Shown here piece by piece: positions 7,376-16,299 of a stretch of 30,834 nt of DNA. The notes beneath the pieces are model-generated. The model saw nothing but the letters and a program-made list of their open reading frames with translations. It was not told where the DNA came from and ran no database searches. Source of the DNA: Candidatus Thorarchaeota archaeon (lineage in GTDB: Archaea > Asgardarchaeota > Thorarchaeia > Thorarchaeales > Thorarchaeaceae); NCBI GenBank assembly GCA_016840825.1, contig JAEORN010000005.1, forward strand, positions 1 through 30,834, in the 5' to 3' direction. Positions within the stretch are counted from its first letter, which is position 1; every line of letters begins with the position of its first letter. Both the position numbers and the translations under genes were made by a program.

Positions 7376-8296
7376 TCATTCAAACTTGAATGGTTCAATG
7401 TGATTCTTCATCAATATATCCCCAAAGAGGCGCCTGATGCCTTTCCTTTCATCGGTCATCCAAGGATGAAATGATGGTCGCAAGTACTGGATAAGTTTCG
7501 GAAAGAGACGCTTTATCAGTCCATTTCTGCCTAGGACGAACTTCCAGACCTTCACTCTAGTCTTCCATCCCCACAGTCCGTCCTTCTTTAGCAAATATCT
7601 CATTCGTGTGTAGATAGTTACTGCTAGATCTACTGTGATAAAGATAAAGCCAAACACTCGCATAAAGTAGCTTCGAGAGAGCTTCCGAGAAAGATCAAAG
7701 CACACGCTCTTGTGTTCTATTTCTTCCATTGCATGATAAAGAAGAAGCGTGTTAAAAGGAGCAGCCGACTTCCTAAGATAGTCCTGATCCACATGGGTGA
7801 ACAGATAGGCGATGGATGCTGTGTAATGTTCAGCCGCGGCTGTGACTGCTAGCCGCCAGATTGCAGGAATATGCTTGCGGAACCAGACATCCATACTATG
7901 CATTTCTTTGCTGTCCTGAGCGAGTTTCTCATAGCCTATTAGAACAAGTGCCTCGGTCCATAGTCTATGTTGTTGACTATGAAGCGCTTCTTGTTGTTGA
8001 AATGACCTCAGATCCTTCTCCAATTGATCGCCAATACTTCCGTACTGTCTAAGGATTTTGGCACTATCCATGGCTGCCTGAACGAAGAACAACTCGCCTT
8101 CTGGGAATGTTGATTGTAGCGCATTCATAAAATGAGTCCCAATCGGATCATTATCGAACCAGTAACGGTTTGCTTTTAGCGATTCTTGATATTCGTATGT
8201 CACCCTTCGTACAACGATGTGAAGATCGCCAGGACGATGGATTTGAGAGCGAGGAACAGAAGCTCCTCCGGGACGATGTTTCTTCATAATATTCAC
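7376..8296 (-). CDS. PF10118-type metal-dependent hydrolase-like protein (ferritin-like helices)
   Basis: 306 residues from a GTG; an ATG three codons in (8287) is equally acceptable. The sequence follows the family annotated 'predicted metal-dependent hydrolase' (COG3687/PF10118): TFPEGELFFVQA (63-74), a helix with E103, H106 and H110 in QQQEALHSQQH, AAEHYTA (E156, H157), and YHAMEEIEHKSVCFD (H188, E191, E192, E194, H195). The repeated E/H pairs on helices point to a di-metal four-helix site. The reaction is unknown in the family despite its name. A hydrophobic helix at about 210-232 could touch the membrane. It faces the thiolase operon divergently across 255 bases, with no evident functional tie. 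Confidence 0.85.
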   Translation of the reverse strand: MNIMKKHRPGGASVPRSQIHRPGDLHIVVRRVTYEYQESLKANRYWFDNDPIGTHFMNALQSTFPEGELFFVQAAMDSAKILRQYGSIGDQLEKDLRSFQQQEALHSQQHRLWTEALVLIGYEKLAQDSKEMHSMDVWFRKHIPAIWRLAVTAAAEHYTASIAYLFTHVDQDYLRKSAAPFNTLLLYHAMEEIEHKSVCFDLSRKLSRSYFMRVFGFIFITVDLAVTIYTRMRYLLKKDGLWGWKTRVKVWKFVLGRNGLIKRLFPKLIQYLRPSFHPWMTDERKGIRRLFGDILMKNHIEPFKFE

Positions 8297-8462
8297 GGGC
8301 GCGAAAGCTCATCACAAATCTGACAATTAGATGAGTAAAGATTCAACCATATAATAAGCTAATGGCATATCTGCTAATTTACTCCATCCCATAGATTCGA
8401 AGAAACTGAGAATGAATGGCTACCTATACCTGCGATTGTAATGTCGATCCATACAAGACAAT

Positions 8463-8471
8463 CTATAAGTA
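8463..8471 (+). promoter_or_regulatory. TATA-like box of the thiolase/DUF35 operon
   Basis: CTATAAGTA is the best TATA-like sequence in the 8297-8550 gap. It would start transcription near 8490 and leave a leader of about 60 bases, within which ACTCCT (8504-8509) and AGGAGT (8525-8530) could form a small stem. The rest of the gap holds nothing else I recognise. Confidence 0.4.
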
Positions 8472-8550
8472 CTAGATGACCCCGCCCTCATTCAGATAAT
8501 TCGACTCCTTTCCGCTTGTTGGCGAGGAGTAGAAAGGAAAGGATGACACA

Positions 8551-9828
8551 ATGAGTCGTAAAGTTTGTATCGCAGGCGGTGCGGTTACTCCTTTCGACTA
8601 CCCAATGCATATCACTCCAGAGGGAATGATTGCTAACTGTATTGTTGAAACTCAGCATGATGTGCCTGATTTCACCTTGAGGGACCTACAATTTATGGTC
8701 TATTCTCATTTCTCAGTACACTTTGGCAAGCAGCTCTGTCCAGAGTGGATCGTGCATGATCACTTGGGTCTAGTCGGTCTACCGCACGTGCGAATCGAGA
8801 ACGGTGGCAATACAGGAGGTTCTGCACTCTATGGTGCATTCCTCGCTGTGAAGTCAGGTCTGTTCGATGTAGTTGGAGTCGCTGGTTGGGAGACCATGGA
8901 CAATGTTACCCAGTCTCAGGGTTCAGAGTTCATTGCTCTCGCCTCAGATACCCGCTACGAAGCACTAGCCGGCGGAATCTACCCAATATACTATGCTGCC
9001 ATGGCATACAAGTTCATGAAGGAGAACAACCTTACGGAGGAGGACTTTGCTATGGCCGCGATGAAGAATCGTAACTATGCAGCTGATAATGAGAAATCTC
9101 AGTGGTATAGAAGTGATTATACCAATCCTGAATCTCCATATTACAAGAAGACGCTAGAGGTTCAGGATGTCATTGATAGCCGACTTATCAGCTACCCCTT
9201 GAAGCGTTTAGACTGCTGTCTTATGAGCCGTGGTGGAGCATTCGCACTGGTCACTTCTGAGGAGTGGGCGAAGAAGCATGCACCCAACAACTATGTCGTC
9301 ATTGATGGTGCTGGCCTCAGCAGCTGTACTATCCGTGCTGGAGATCGTATTGACTTCCCAGGATGGAATGAACAATATGGCAAGGGCTATCCAGATATGA
9401 CTGAATTCGCAGCTTGCAGAAAATCTGGAGAGGTTGCCTATGACATGGCTGGTATCGAATACAAGAACGCAGCCAAGGAGATTGATGTTGCTGAGATTCA
9501 TGATGCTTTCAGCTCATCTGAAGTTCAGATCTACAAAGCACTACACTGGTGCGACAAGGATAACATGAGGGAGTTCATTCGCGACAAACAGACCTTCCTA
9601 GACGGTGAGGTCCCCACTAACATTGGTGGAGGTCTCATGGGGTACGGTCACCCAGTCGGAGCTACCGGAATCATGTCTGCTGTCGAGTGTATGTATCACT
9701 TGAACGACACAGCTCCTAAGAAGCACTTGAGCTCCAAGACCTACGTCAAGGACGCGAATACTGGTCTTGTCAATAGTCACGCAGGTACTGGAACCAGTAT
9801 CTCGAACTTCATCTTGAGGAGGCCCTAA
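8551..9828 (+). CDS. Thiolase-fold protein lacking the nucleophilic cysteine
   Basis: 425 residues, preceded by GAAAGGAAAGG. The SCP-x/archaeal thiolase architecture is clear: RIENGGNTGGSALYGAFLAV (81-100), EIHDAFSSSE (His317) and NIGGGLMGYGHPVGATG (His367), ending NSHAGTGTSISNF. In true thiolases the first motif reads E-N-x-C-x-S-G-G; here the Cys position is Gly86, so the acyl-enzyme nucleophile is missing. The final motif has His410 where many relatives have a small or Cys residue. The gene is followed 2 bases later by a DUF35 protein. This pairing occurs both in real thiolase complexes (archaeal HMG-CoA route, BbsAB) and in the Cys-less aldolase Ltp2 with the DUF35 part of ChsH2. I favour a CoA-thioester aldolase or Claisen-type enzyme of unknown substrate; a non-catalytic role is possible. 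Confidence 0.88.
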   Translation: MSRKVCIAGGAVTPFDYPMHITPEGMIANCIVETQHDVPDFTLRDLQFMVYSHFSVHFGKQLCPEWIVHDHLGLVGLPHVRIENGGNTGGSALYGAFLAVKSGLFDVVGVAGWETMDNVTQSQGSEFIALASDTRYEALAGGIYPIYYAAMAYKFMKENNLTEEDFAMAAMKNRNYAADNEKSQWYRSDYTNPESPYYKKTLEVQDVIDSRLISYPLKRLDCCLMSRGGAFALVTSEEWAKKHAPNNYVVIDGAGLSSCTIRAGDRIDFPGWNEQYGKGYPDMTEFAACRKSGEVAYDMAGIEYKNAAKEIDVAEIHDAFSSSEVQIYKALHWCDKDNMREFIRDKQTFLDGEVPTNIGGGLMGYGHPVGATGIMSAVECMYHLNDTAPKKHLSSKTYVKDANTGLVNSHAGTGTSISNFILRRP

Positions 9829-9830
9829 TC

Positions 9831-10493
9831 ATGGTGGAAGACAAGCGATTGCACAAGATTCCCCTACGTGTCAAGTGGGATGTCAAGAAGTCTGACAAGT
9901 TCCGAGGCAATGTCAAGGAAACAGGTATTGGCTTCATGGGCTACGACTATGATACTGAGCATGACCAGTTCAAGGTCTATCTTCACTACGACCAGTTATA
10001 CTACTGGAAGTACGCAGAAGTGTCCAAGCTCGGTAAGGGATTCGTAGATGGAAAGTTCATGGGAACCAAATGTCCCAAGTGTGGTGACAAGTTCTTCCCA
10101 CCTCGTGTGAACTGCTGGAACCTTAATTGCAATATGGAGAAGTCCGATTGGATCGAGCTGAAACAGGAAGGAGTCGTTCACACATTCACCATTGCTGGTT
10201 GGAGCGGTAAGTCCTCACTGAAGCGACTACCCTTCGTGCTTGCTTATGTCGTCGTGGATGGCTGCAAGACCGCTATAGCCAATGAGCTTCGAGGTCTGGA
10301 CCCTTGGGACGCCGAGTTTGGCATGCCCGTGAAGGTCGTCTGGAAACCAGCGGACGAGCGACAGGGTACAGTCACGGACTGGCACTTCGAGCCTGCAGAT
10401 GGCTGGAAGCCAAGCGTCGGTATGACCCCTGAGAAGGAACGTATGAAGGAACTTTGTGCTCCTGTCTTCGAATGGGTCAAGTCCATGAAATAA
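9831..10493 (+). CDS. DUF35 zinc-ribbon/OB-fold partner of the thiolase-fold protein
   Basis: 220 residues from an ATG preceded by GAGGAGG inside the end of the thiolase gene. After an N-terminal helical region (1-65) comes a rubredoxin-like zinc ribbon: Cys81 and Cys84 (GTKCPKCGDKFFPPR), Cys95 and Cys100. The second pair is spaced CX4C rather than the usual CX2C, a mild oddity. An OB-fold follows at about 108-190 (VVHTFTIAGWSG, LPFVLAYVVVDG), where family members bind acyl-CoA next to the thiolase active site. The N-terminal extension before the ribbon is longer than in minimal DUF35 proteins. The tight operon implies a hetero-complex with the upstream product. A strong hairpin terminator follows. 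Confidence 0.9.
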   Translation: MVEDKRLHKIPLRVKWDVKKSDKFRGNVKETGIGFMGYDYDTEHDQFKVYLHYDQLYYWKYAEVSKLGKGFVDGKFMGTKCPKCGDKFFPPRVNCWNLNCNMEKSDWIELKQEGVVHTFTIAGWSGKSSLKRLPFVLAYVVVDGCKTAIANELRGLDPWDAEFGMPVKVVWKPADERQGTVTDWHFEPADGWKPSVGMTPEKERMKELCAPVFEWVKSMK

Positions 10494-10501
10494 ATGAAAT
10501 T

Positions 10502-10537
10502 GAGAGCTGGTACAGCCAGCTCTCTACAGTTTTCTTC
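10502..10537 (+). terminator. Hairpin terminator of the thiolase/DUF35 operon
   Basis: A perfect 9-bp stem (GAGAGCTGG 10502-10510, CCAGCTCTC 10516-10524) with a 5-base loop is followed by TACAGTTTTCTTCTTCT. It starts 8 bases after the stop codon. Confidence 0.7.
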
Positions 10538-10578
10538 TTCTCTTCGAATCTCTTTGACCAATGTGACGGATTAGCTTG

Positions 10579-11016
10579 CTATGTCGAATCTAAAGCTATG
10601 CCTCTCAAAAGGAAATAAGGGCGTGCCTCCAAATATGAGAGGCCTGCAATGAAAAGTGTCATTGCACAGAAGAATGCAAAGACGAAACTTAGTGGAAACG
10701 CAACCAGTGAGTAGAATGTCATCATAATCGTAATAACAACAATTATCAACTCTAGAATGGAAAAAAACATAATCCCCATTCTCTGGGAGCGTTTTTTGAC
10801 TTCATCTGTATTCAGATAGATCCGTCCATCGACTGATTCTATAAGAATACTCTGTCGAACAAGTTGTCTTATCTTCTTTTCATCTGTTTTTCCTGATTCA
10901 ATGATAGTTGATGTCGACATGCCTGAACTTGAGTCTAAAGCCCTCAATTCAATCATTCTCTTAATCGTCGGGTCTCTTACATTTCGATAGTAATAGATTG
11001 AGAATCCAGCGCTCAA
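10579..11016 (-). CDS. Small two-helix membrane protein, partner of the caspase/CHAT-like gene
   Basis: The frame extends to a GTG at 11025, 3 bases after the upstream stop, but the purine-rich GGGGTGAGG then overlaps that start; a TTG at 11016 has better spacing, so I give 145 residues. Unrecognised protein. The N-terminal 80 residues are soluble, with a helical segment (TDEKKIRQLVRQSILIES) followed by VDGRIYLNTDE, resembling a small winged-helix-type unit by eye. Two membrane helices follow at about 86-105 and 108-128. It lies in one operon with the preceding membrane protease-like gene, suggesting a joint complex (inference). Confidence 0.65.
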   Translation of the reverse strand: MSAGFSIYYYRNVRDPTIKRMIELRALDSSSGMSTSTIIESGKTDEKKIRQLVRQSILIESVDGRIYLNTDEVKKRSQRMGIMFFSILELIIVVITIMMTFYSLVAFPLSFVFAFFCAMTLFIAGLSYLEARPYFLLRGIALDST

Positions 11017-11028
11017 GTTCCTCACCCC

Positions 11029-12048
11029 TCAGCCCAAGAAAGTGGATGCTACTGGGTCATCATCTAGGATATCACTTGCTATTCCTGCCAGTAGCACACC
11101 TACCGTTAATGCGGTGGCAATGTTTGCTATCATGGTAAGGTATGGACAACTAACAGAAACCGTTAGTGCAGCTGCCTTCCATGCGTTGTACCAAGCTATA
11201 GAGATGATCACGTAATACACAAACGCAGCCACAATTGTCACTAAAGAAGCTACTAGAGCAATAAATGAAACTCCGCCAGTCAACCATCCTACAACAAGTA
11301 GGATGAGATTTATTAGATTCTCACCATAACCAACTGCAAGCATAATACCGATCGCCTTGATTGTTTCTTCCTCCAGAGCCCACCCCATACCATAGCCCGC
11401 TAGTAGTGAGATGATAAGAAATCCAACACCGACTGCAGCCCAAAAGAATTCGTTCTCGCTGAAGTTTGGAAGACCAAACACTAGAGGTTCAATGTTTCCA
11501 TCCAGAGTCTTTTCAACTGCTGAGTTAAGGGTTTCGTGAAGTGTCTGTCTGGCTCCATCAACATCTCCCCTTGATATTTGTATATGAGCCGCAATCCAAC
11601 CTGCAATTAGCTCTGCATCAACAATTCCATTCACCAGGCATGAGGATTCCAAGTTCCTTTTGACCTCTGGCGCTTCCTCTAGAATTCTAGATGAATAGCA
11701 TGATGCTAGATACTGCTTGCTTGCGGCAGTCGATTTAATTACGCTTGAGAATTCTTCCCATTCAAGAAAACCCTCATTTGTATTGATACCTTCAACTCCG
11801 CCATGACCCACCCAAACTACATCAACCACTGCCCTCATCAGAAGAAATCTTCCCCAGAATGAGGACGGGTCGATAACTATAGTATTTCCTAGAACGTTTT
11901 CTAATCGCTCAACTGCACTATCCGTAGCTTCATCATCATAAAGCTGCGCAATCACAGTCTGGAAAATCGGATTAGAAAAAGCTCCAATGAATAGCATTGA
12001 TATTACAATGCCTATTACTAACCCACTCTTACATTTTACAGTACTCAT
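11029..12048 (-). CDS. Membrane protein with caspase/CHAT-like His-Cys dyad
   Basis: 339 residues from an ATG with GGAGGA upstream. Residues 9-34 form a signal-like helix. The next 170 residues include a hydrophobic strand VVDVVWVGHGG (His82) and another, QYLASCYSS (Cys117): strand-GHG and strand-(S/A)C are the catalytic positions of clan CD peptidases (caspases, CHAT, gingipain). Acidic and helical segments follow, then four or five membrane helices from about 205 to 330 (for example FWAAVGVGFLIISLLAG). The catalytic domain is therefore probably outside, tethered by a polytopic C-terminus. The His-Cys spacing of 35 residues is short for a caspase, and other fold elements are hard to see, so this is a candidate assignment. 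It is operonic with the small membrane protein downstream. Confidence 0.65.
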   Translation of the reverse strand: MSTVKCKSGLVIGIVISMLFIGAFSNPIFQTVIAQLYDDEATDSAVERLENVLGNTIVIDPSSFWGRFLLMRAVVDVVWVGHGGVEGINTNEGFLEWEEFSSVIKSTAASKQYLASCYSSRILEEAPEVKRNLESSCLVNGIVDAELIAGWIAAHIQISRGDVDGARQTLHETLNSAVEKTLDGNIEPLVFGLPNFSENEFFWAAVGVGFLIISLLAGYGMGWALEEETIKAIGIMLAVGYGENLINLILLVVGWLTGGVSFIALVASLVTIVAAFVYYVIISIAWYNAWKAAALTVSVSCPYLTMIANIATALTVGVLLAGIASDILDDDPVASTFLG

Positions 12049-12090
12049 CTTACGAATCTCCTCCGTATTAATATTAAATACATTTCAAAA

Positions 12091-12100
12091 AATATAACTT
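12091..12100 (-). promoter_or_regulatory. TATA-like box upstream of the membrane dyad protein
   Basis: On the minus strand AAGTTATATT lies 43-52 bases before the ATG at 12048, giving a leader of roughly 20 bases that contains the GGAGGA site. A second AT-rich sequence (12071-12080) is closer but too near the start. Confidence 0.4.
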
Positions 12101-12169
12101 TTTTCAAACATTTTTGATGATTTGGATTGATAGTAGGCAGAGAGTGCAGCGAATTACTACACTGCTAGC

Positions 12170-13696
12170 TCATCTCTTTTCTTTTGATATTACCTGAATT
12201 GAATCTAATTTCTGATTTATTTTCTCTCGCAGTGTCTTAACGCCGATTGAATCTGAATACGTCAGAGCTTCTTCCAATGTATATCTAGCGTCCAAATCAC
12301 GACCTATGGAAGAGAGATACTCTGCTTTGAGAATTGCATGTTGTATTCTTATTCCAGGATACATCTTCTTCCGAGCATGTGCTTCTAGTTTCCTCATCCA
12401 CCTACCAGAAGCATCACTCTCGCCATTCTGAAGATTTTTCGTGACTGCTGCGCTTTCAGCTTTGGTAAGTGCTACAAGACATCGGTTTACATACGATTGC
12501 CTATTTGCCTCTTCCCAGAATTCAAGAGATTCTTCTAGTGTCTGCATAGATTGAATTGGTTCTCCTATTGCTAACTCGTAAAGACCCTCAATATAGTTAT
12601 ACTTTGCAAGTGAATCGTTTGCCCCTCTTTCCAACACCAATCTGTTTGACTTCTTCAGGTGTCTTTGCACTAGTTCAAGCTTGCCTGATTCTATTAGTGT
12701 TCTACAAAGAGCTAGAATGAGAGATATATCTGGTTCAGCTGGACTTGCAGGAAAATCTTCCGTGGGTGAACCTCCCAAGAACTGAATCCATTCAAGTGCT
12801 TCTCCATGTCTGTCCATATCCGATAGGATCCCCGCCATTATTACAGCCATATGTGCTGCAGTATGACTTGGGCTTTCTATCGACTTGGCTGCAATATTCA
12901 TTGCCTCGGTTCCAAACTTATTAGCCAAGTCATATTCCCCAAGTATCGAATATGCAATGCCCATCCCTCTTGCAGAGAATCCAGCATGTTTTCGATCTCC
13001 CAAGGTTTTGAAGGCTTCATATGAGCTTTGTAAGATATCAAGTCCCCTGTGGACATCGGTGTTCATCAGGATTGTTCCATAGAAGTCTCCTATGATAGCT
13101 AGAAAATGTCGATCATCATATTTGGTCGCAATCTCTCTCGCATTATCAAGCTTCATTAGAGCGCTTTCTGAATCGCCCTGAGAATTATCCACATATGCCA
13201 TCCAATAATCGATATGTGAAGTGAATCTGATGAGGTCTTGATTGTGTGTTGCAAGTCTGACAGCACCATCTCTGAATGGTTGCCAATACGGACTCAGGAG
13301 AAGAATGACGCCAAGAAGATGAATCATGAAGTTTAGCCATTCAGGAGGATTGGAGGATATTGCATCTTTTAATGCGATTCGGAGTCCAGACCATCCCTCT
13401 TCAGTCCAAGGTCCTGTCGATTCGCGTCTGTTGATATATGACCATGGTTTCATTACTATGTCATTCTCACATCGATTCTGAAAAAATCTGTTTAGCTCGT
13501 CATCATCTAAATGCCATGCATGAATTACTGCCAATCTCCCCTTTTCACTTCCCTCCTCAAGATCCTTCGTTTGATTTATAAGAAGGCTTACAAAAGCACG
13601 ATAATCACTCACTTGCCCAAGAATATCCTCAACAAATGTAATTGTATCTTTCTTCAGGAACGGATAATACTGAGTGATAGTTCCTATTGGCTTCAC
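12170..13696 (-). CDS. TPR-repeat protein
   Basis: Mostly helical, about 508 residues. The frame opens at GTG 13711, but the GTG at 13696 (reading KPIGTITQYYPFLKKDT) has GGGGTGTGG at good spacing and starts at what looks like the conserved sequence, so I prefer it. After an N-terminal domain (about 1-160) that is not obviously TPR, degenerate tetratricopeptide helices run to the end, e.g. ESALMKLDNAREIATKYDD, HAGFSARGMGIAYSILGEYD, ESLEFWEEANRQ and DARYTLEEALTYSDSIG. The protein is probably a cytoplasmic scaffold. It lacks the C-terminal longin-like domain of the TPR protein at 22265. Partner unknown; the upstream glycyl radical gene ends about 100 bases away, so co-transcription is possible but not shown. 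Confidence 0.8.
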   Translation of the reverse strand: MKPIGTITQYYPFLKKDTITFVEDILGQVSDYRAFVSLLINQTKDLEEGSEKGRLAVIHAWHLDDDELNRFFQNRCENDIVMKPWSYINRRESTGPWTEEGWSGLRIALKDAISSNPPEWLNFMIHLLGVILLLSPYWQPFRDGAVRLATHNQDLIRFTSHIDYWMAYVDNSQGDSESALMKLDNAREIATKYDDRHFLAIIGDFYGTILMNTDVHRGLDILQSSYEAFKTLGDRKHAGFSARGMGIAYSILGEYDLANKFGTEAMNIAAKSIESPSHTAAHMAVIMAGILSDMDRHGEALEWIQFLGGSPTEDFPASPAEPDISLILALCRTLIESGKLELVQRHLKKSNRLVLERGANDSLAKYNYIEGLYELAIGEPIQSMQTLEESLEFWEEANRQSYVNRCLVALTKAESAAVTKNLQNGESDASGRWMRKLEAHARKKMYPGIRIQHAILKAEYLSSIGRDLDARYTLEEALTYSDSIGVKTLREKINQKLDSIQVISKEKR

Positions 13697-13814
13697 GCAT
13701 CCACACCCCACTAAAATCTACAATATTGAGATAGGATGTTTTTGATGAATCTTTGGTTTGAGTAGATGCATGCATTTTAGCAGGGATTCTGCACACCTGT
13801 CTACCATGAGAATA

Positions 13815-16193
13815 TCATGAGTCAGTGAATCTTTGAATGACTTCATCTTGAGCATCCTCCGCCATGTCAGTGAAGTATGCACTGTATCCTGCTACTCGGA
13901 CGAGAAGGTCTCTATATACTTCAGGATTCTCCTGTGCTTTGAGTAGGTCTTCTTTCCTCGTCACATTGAACTGAATTTGCATACCCCCTTGTGCCGAGTA
14001 TGATTTGATCAGTGACGAAAGAAGATTGACGCCTCTCGGACCTTTCAGCAACTTGGGATCAACATTCAGCGTAAATGCAATCCCGTTTGGAAACTGTGCA
14101 TAGTCAAGTTTGCTAGCAGAATTGATGGCTGCGGTCAAACCGCTTCTACTAGAACCGATGGCAGGTGAGGCCCCATTACTGAGATGAGCTCCTTCCAATC
14201 TCCCACTAGGTAAAGCTCCTGTCATGTAACCAAAAGCGATGTGTGTTGATACCGAGTACATTCCAGCAATAAAACTCCCACCTCTGATGTTTGTGTATTT
14301 CTCGACTTCTGTACTAAAGATATTTGCTACAAGGTTCGCATAGTGGTTTGCTATACCATCGTCATTCCCGTATTTTGGACCTTTATTCAACAATAGCTGT
14401 CTTATTTCCTCATTGTCATCAAAATTTGAATTAACAGCATCTATGAGGTTCGGCAAGCTAATCTTACCTTCTCTAAAAACTAGTAGATCCATAGCAGCCA
14501 AAGAGTCCGCCACATCCGCTGTTCCAACTCCTTGAACTCCGGTAAAATTGTACCTGGCGGCACCAGTCGTGATATCTGAACCTTTCTCAAAACAATCATC
14601 AACACAAAGCGAAAGGAATGGTGTGGGCTTTAGTTCCTTGTTTGCTTCTTCTAGTTGGTTTGATCCTATCACCATCTGCTCAACGAAGAATGTCACCTGC
14701 TTCTTGAATGCCTCGATGATCTCTTCAATGGATTTGAAATCTCTTGGATCTCCTGTTTCCACACCTATTCTCTCACCTAGCACTGAGCTGTACCCGTTCG
14801 TTAGGACCAGTTCAAGACAGATTGGGATGTTGAACAATGCTGCGTCTGAGGAAGTAAAGCTATTCCCAAACGGTGCCAGCTCAACACAACCAACTGTAGA
14901 GTAGTTTCTAGCATCTGCTAATGATACATTCTTCCTCGTAAGAGCTGGGACAATAATGTCATCGTTGAAAATTGCCACATTATTTCTCCCTGAAGCAACG
15001 ATATCTGTTATGGCTTGCATCAGATTATCAGGGGTGTTCTTGTGGACCCGGATGTGTACATTTGGTAGGGGTAAGGCTACCTCTTTTGTAGCCTCCAAGA
15101 TGACATACGTAAGTTCATTGGTCATGTCTTCTCCGTCTTCATCTACTCCTCCTATCGTTACCGCCTGAGTACTCAGAAGCCCCTCGAAGTACATACTGAC
15201 AAGGCTATCGAAGATGGGGATATGCTCGTTGATCTTGACCCAGAGTAATCCAATTAACTCTCGGGCTTTATTGGAATCTAATGCGCCGCGTGCTATATCT
15301 TTCTCATAGTATGGAAGTAGGTATTGATCCATTCTCCCCATTGAGATTGCTTGTCCATCGTATGTTTCTAATCCCAAAATGAGATGTGTGAACCTTACGA
15401 ATTGCAAAGCCTCGTGAAATGTTCTTGGGGGATGAGCCGGAACATGCAGACAGATTCTCGAAATTTCCTCAAGTTCACTTCTCCTTGATGAATCAGACTC
15501 TTCCTTTGCGATCTCTGTTGCTTTCTCTGCATACCTTCTAGCGTACTCAATTATCGCATCTGCAACAATAACTGCAGCATGGTAGAATTCGATTCTCTTT
15601 GAGTCTCTTGCCTTCTGCCTCTCTAGTTCCTTTATCTTTAGCTTCGCAGTATCGGATATGGATTGAAAGCCGACTGAAAGAAGATGTGGGTAGTTGATGC
15701 TAACATGCCCATATCCTGCCATCTCAGTCAGAAGAAAAGAGGCACCAGTATAGAGTGTATCGAGAATTTCTTGGGGAGTGACTTCATCAGCATATGATAG
15801 GAGAGATTTATCATACCAGTATTCGTTCACCTCATTCTTGAAATATTCTATCTGTTCCTGAGAGATATTGAATCGATGCTTTTCTCTTTCATTGAGGTCC
15901 TCAAGTTCAGGGATTACTCTCGTTCCATGCGCTTCAGGATAGATTATTGCACCAGGTACCTTCTCGACCGGAGTGCCGACAATAAGCTCATCATCGAAAA
16001 TCTGGATCTTGATATTTCGAAGGATGTCTGCTAACGCTTTAGCCTGTCGGATAATTATAGCTTCGGATTCTGTTTTCTTCATCGATTCTGTATAGTACCT
16101 AGTCCTCTCTACGGATACACTTGGTATGACTCCAACAATGTTCTTCCTCAAGTTCTCGAGCCTTTGCGATGCCAAGATAATCACTGAATACAT
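13815..16193 (-). CDS. Glycyl radical enzyme (pyruvate formate-lyase/diol dehydratase superfamily)
   Basis: I give the ATG at 16193 (792 residues); the frame also has a TTG at 16220, and neither has a clear ribosome-binding site. The radical motif RVAGYSAYF near the C-terminus carries the glycyl position (Gly769), and the thiyl motif VGCVELAPFG gives Cys436 with the adjacent Glu438. A GCxE motif is typical of the dehydratase/lyase branch (glycerol dehydratase, CutC, HypD, IslA), whereas pyruvate formate-lyase has Cys-Cys. The N-terminus (VSVERTRYYTES) and GHVSINYPHLL are also family-like. The reaction would be oxygen-sensitive radical cleavage or dehydration of a small substrate. No GCxE-specific substrate signature can be assigned by eye. 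No radical SAM activase adjoins it; the nearest radical SAM gene is 3.8 kb away and does not look like an activase. Confidence 0.92.
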   Translation of the reverse strand: MYSVIILASQRLENLRKNIVGVIPSVSVERTRYYTESMKKTESEAIIIRQAKALADILRNIKIQIFDDELIVGTPVEKVPGAIIYPEAHGTRVIPELEDLNEREKHRFNISQEQIEYFKNEVNEYWYDKSLLSYADEVTPQEILDTLYTGASFLLTEMAGYGHVSINYPHLLSVGFQSISDTAKLKIKELERQKARDSKRIEFYHAAVIVADAIIEYARRYAEKATEIAKEESDSSRRSELEEISRICLHVPAHPPRTFHEALQFVRFTHLILGLETYDGQAISMGRMDQYLLPYYEKDIARGALDSNKARELIGLLWVKINEHIPIFDSLVSMYFEGLLSTQAVTIGGVDEDGEDMTNELTYVILEATKEVALPLPNVHIRVHKNTPDNLMQAITDIVASGRNNVAIFNDDIIVPALTRKNVSLADARNYSTVGCVELAPFGNSFTSSDAALFNIPICLELVLTNGYSSVLGERIGVETGDPRDFKSIEEIIEAFKKQVTFFVEQMVIGSNQLEEANKELKPTPFLSLCVDDCFEKGSDITTGAARYNFTGVQGVGTADVADSLAAMDLLVFREGKISLPNLIDAVNSNFDDNEEIRQLLLNKGPKYGNDDGIANHYANLVANIFSTEVEKYTNIRGGSFIAGMYSVSTHIAFGYMTGALPSGRLEGAHLSNGASPAIGSSRSGLTAAINSASKLDYAQFPNGIAFTLNVDPKLLKGPRGVNLLSSLIKSYSAQGGMQIQFNVTRKEDLLKAQENPEVYRDLLVRVAGYSAYFTDMAEDAQDEVIQRFTDS

Positions 16194-16299
16194 ACTTGGG
16201 GCACGTTCTGATATAAGCAAGATGTCGAATCAATTGAGCAGCAATCTATATCAGTTGGACAGGTGATTAATTCTAGGTTTCGACTAAGGAGGATTAGTA

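Noticed and set aside
8551..10493. Acetyl-CoA thiolase/DUF35 pair of the mevalonate pathway
   Set aside because: The mevalonate operon also has HMG-CoA synthase, which is absent, and the thiolase here lacks the Cys needed for acyl transfer.
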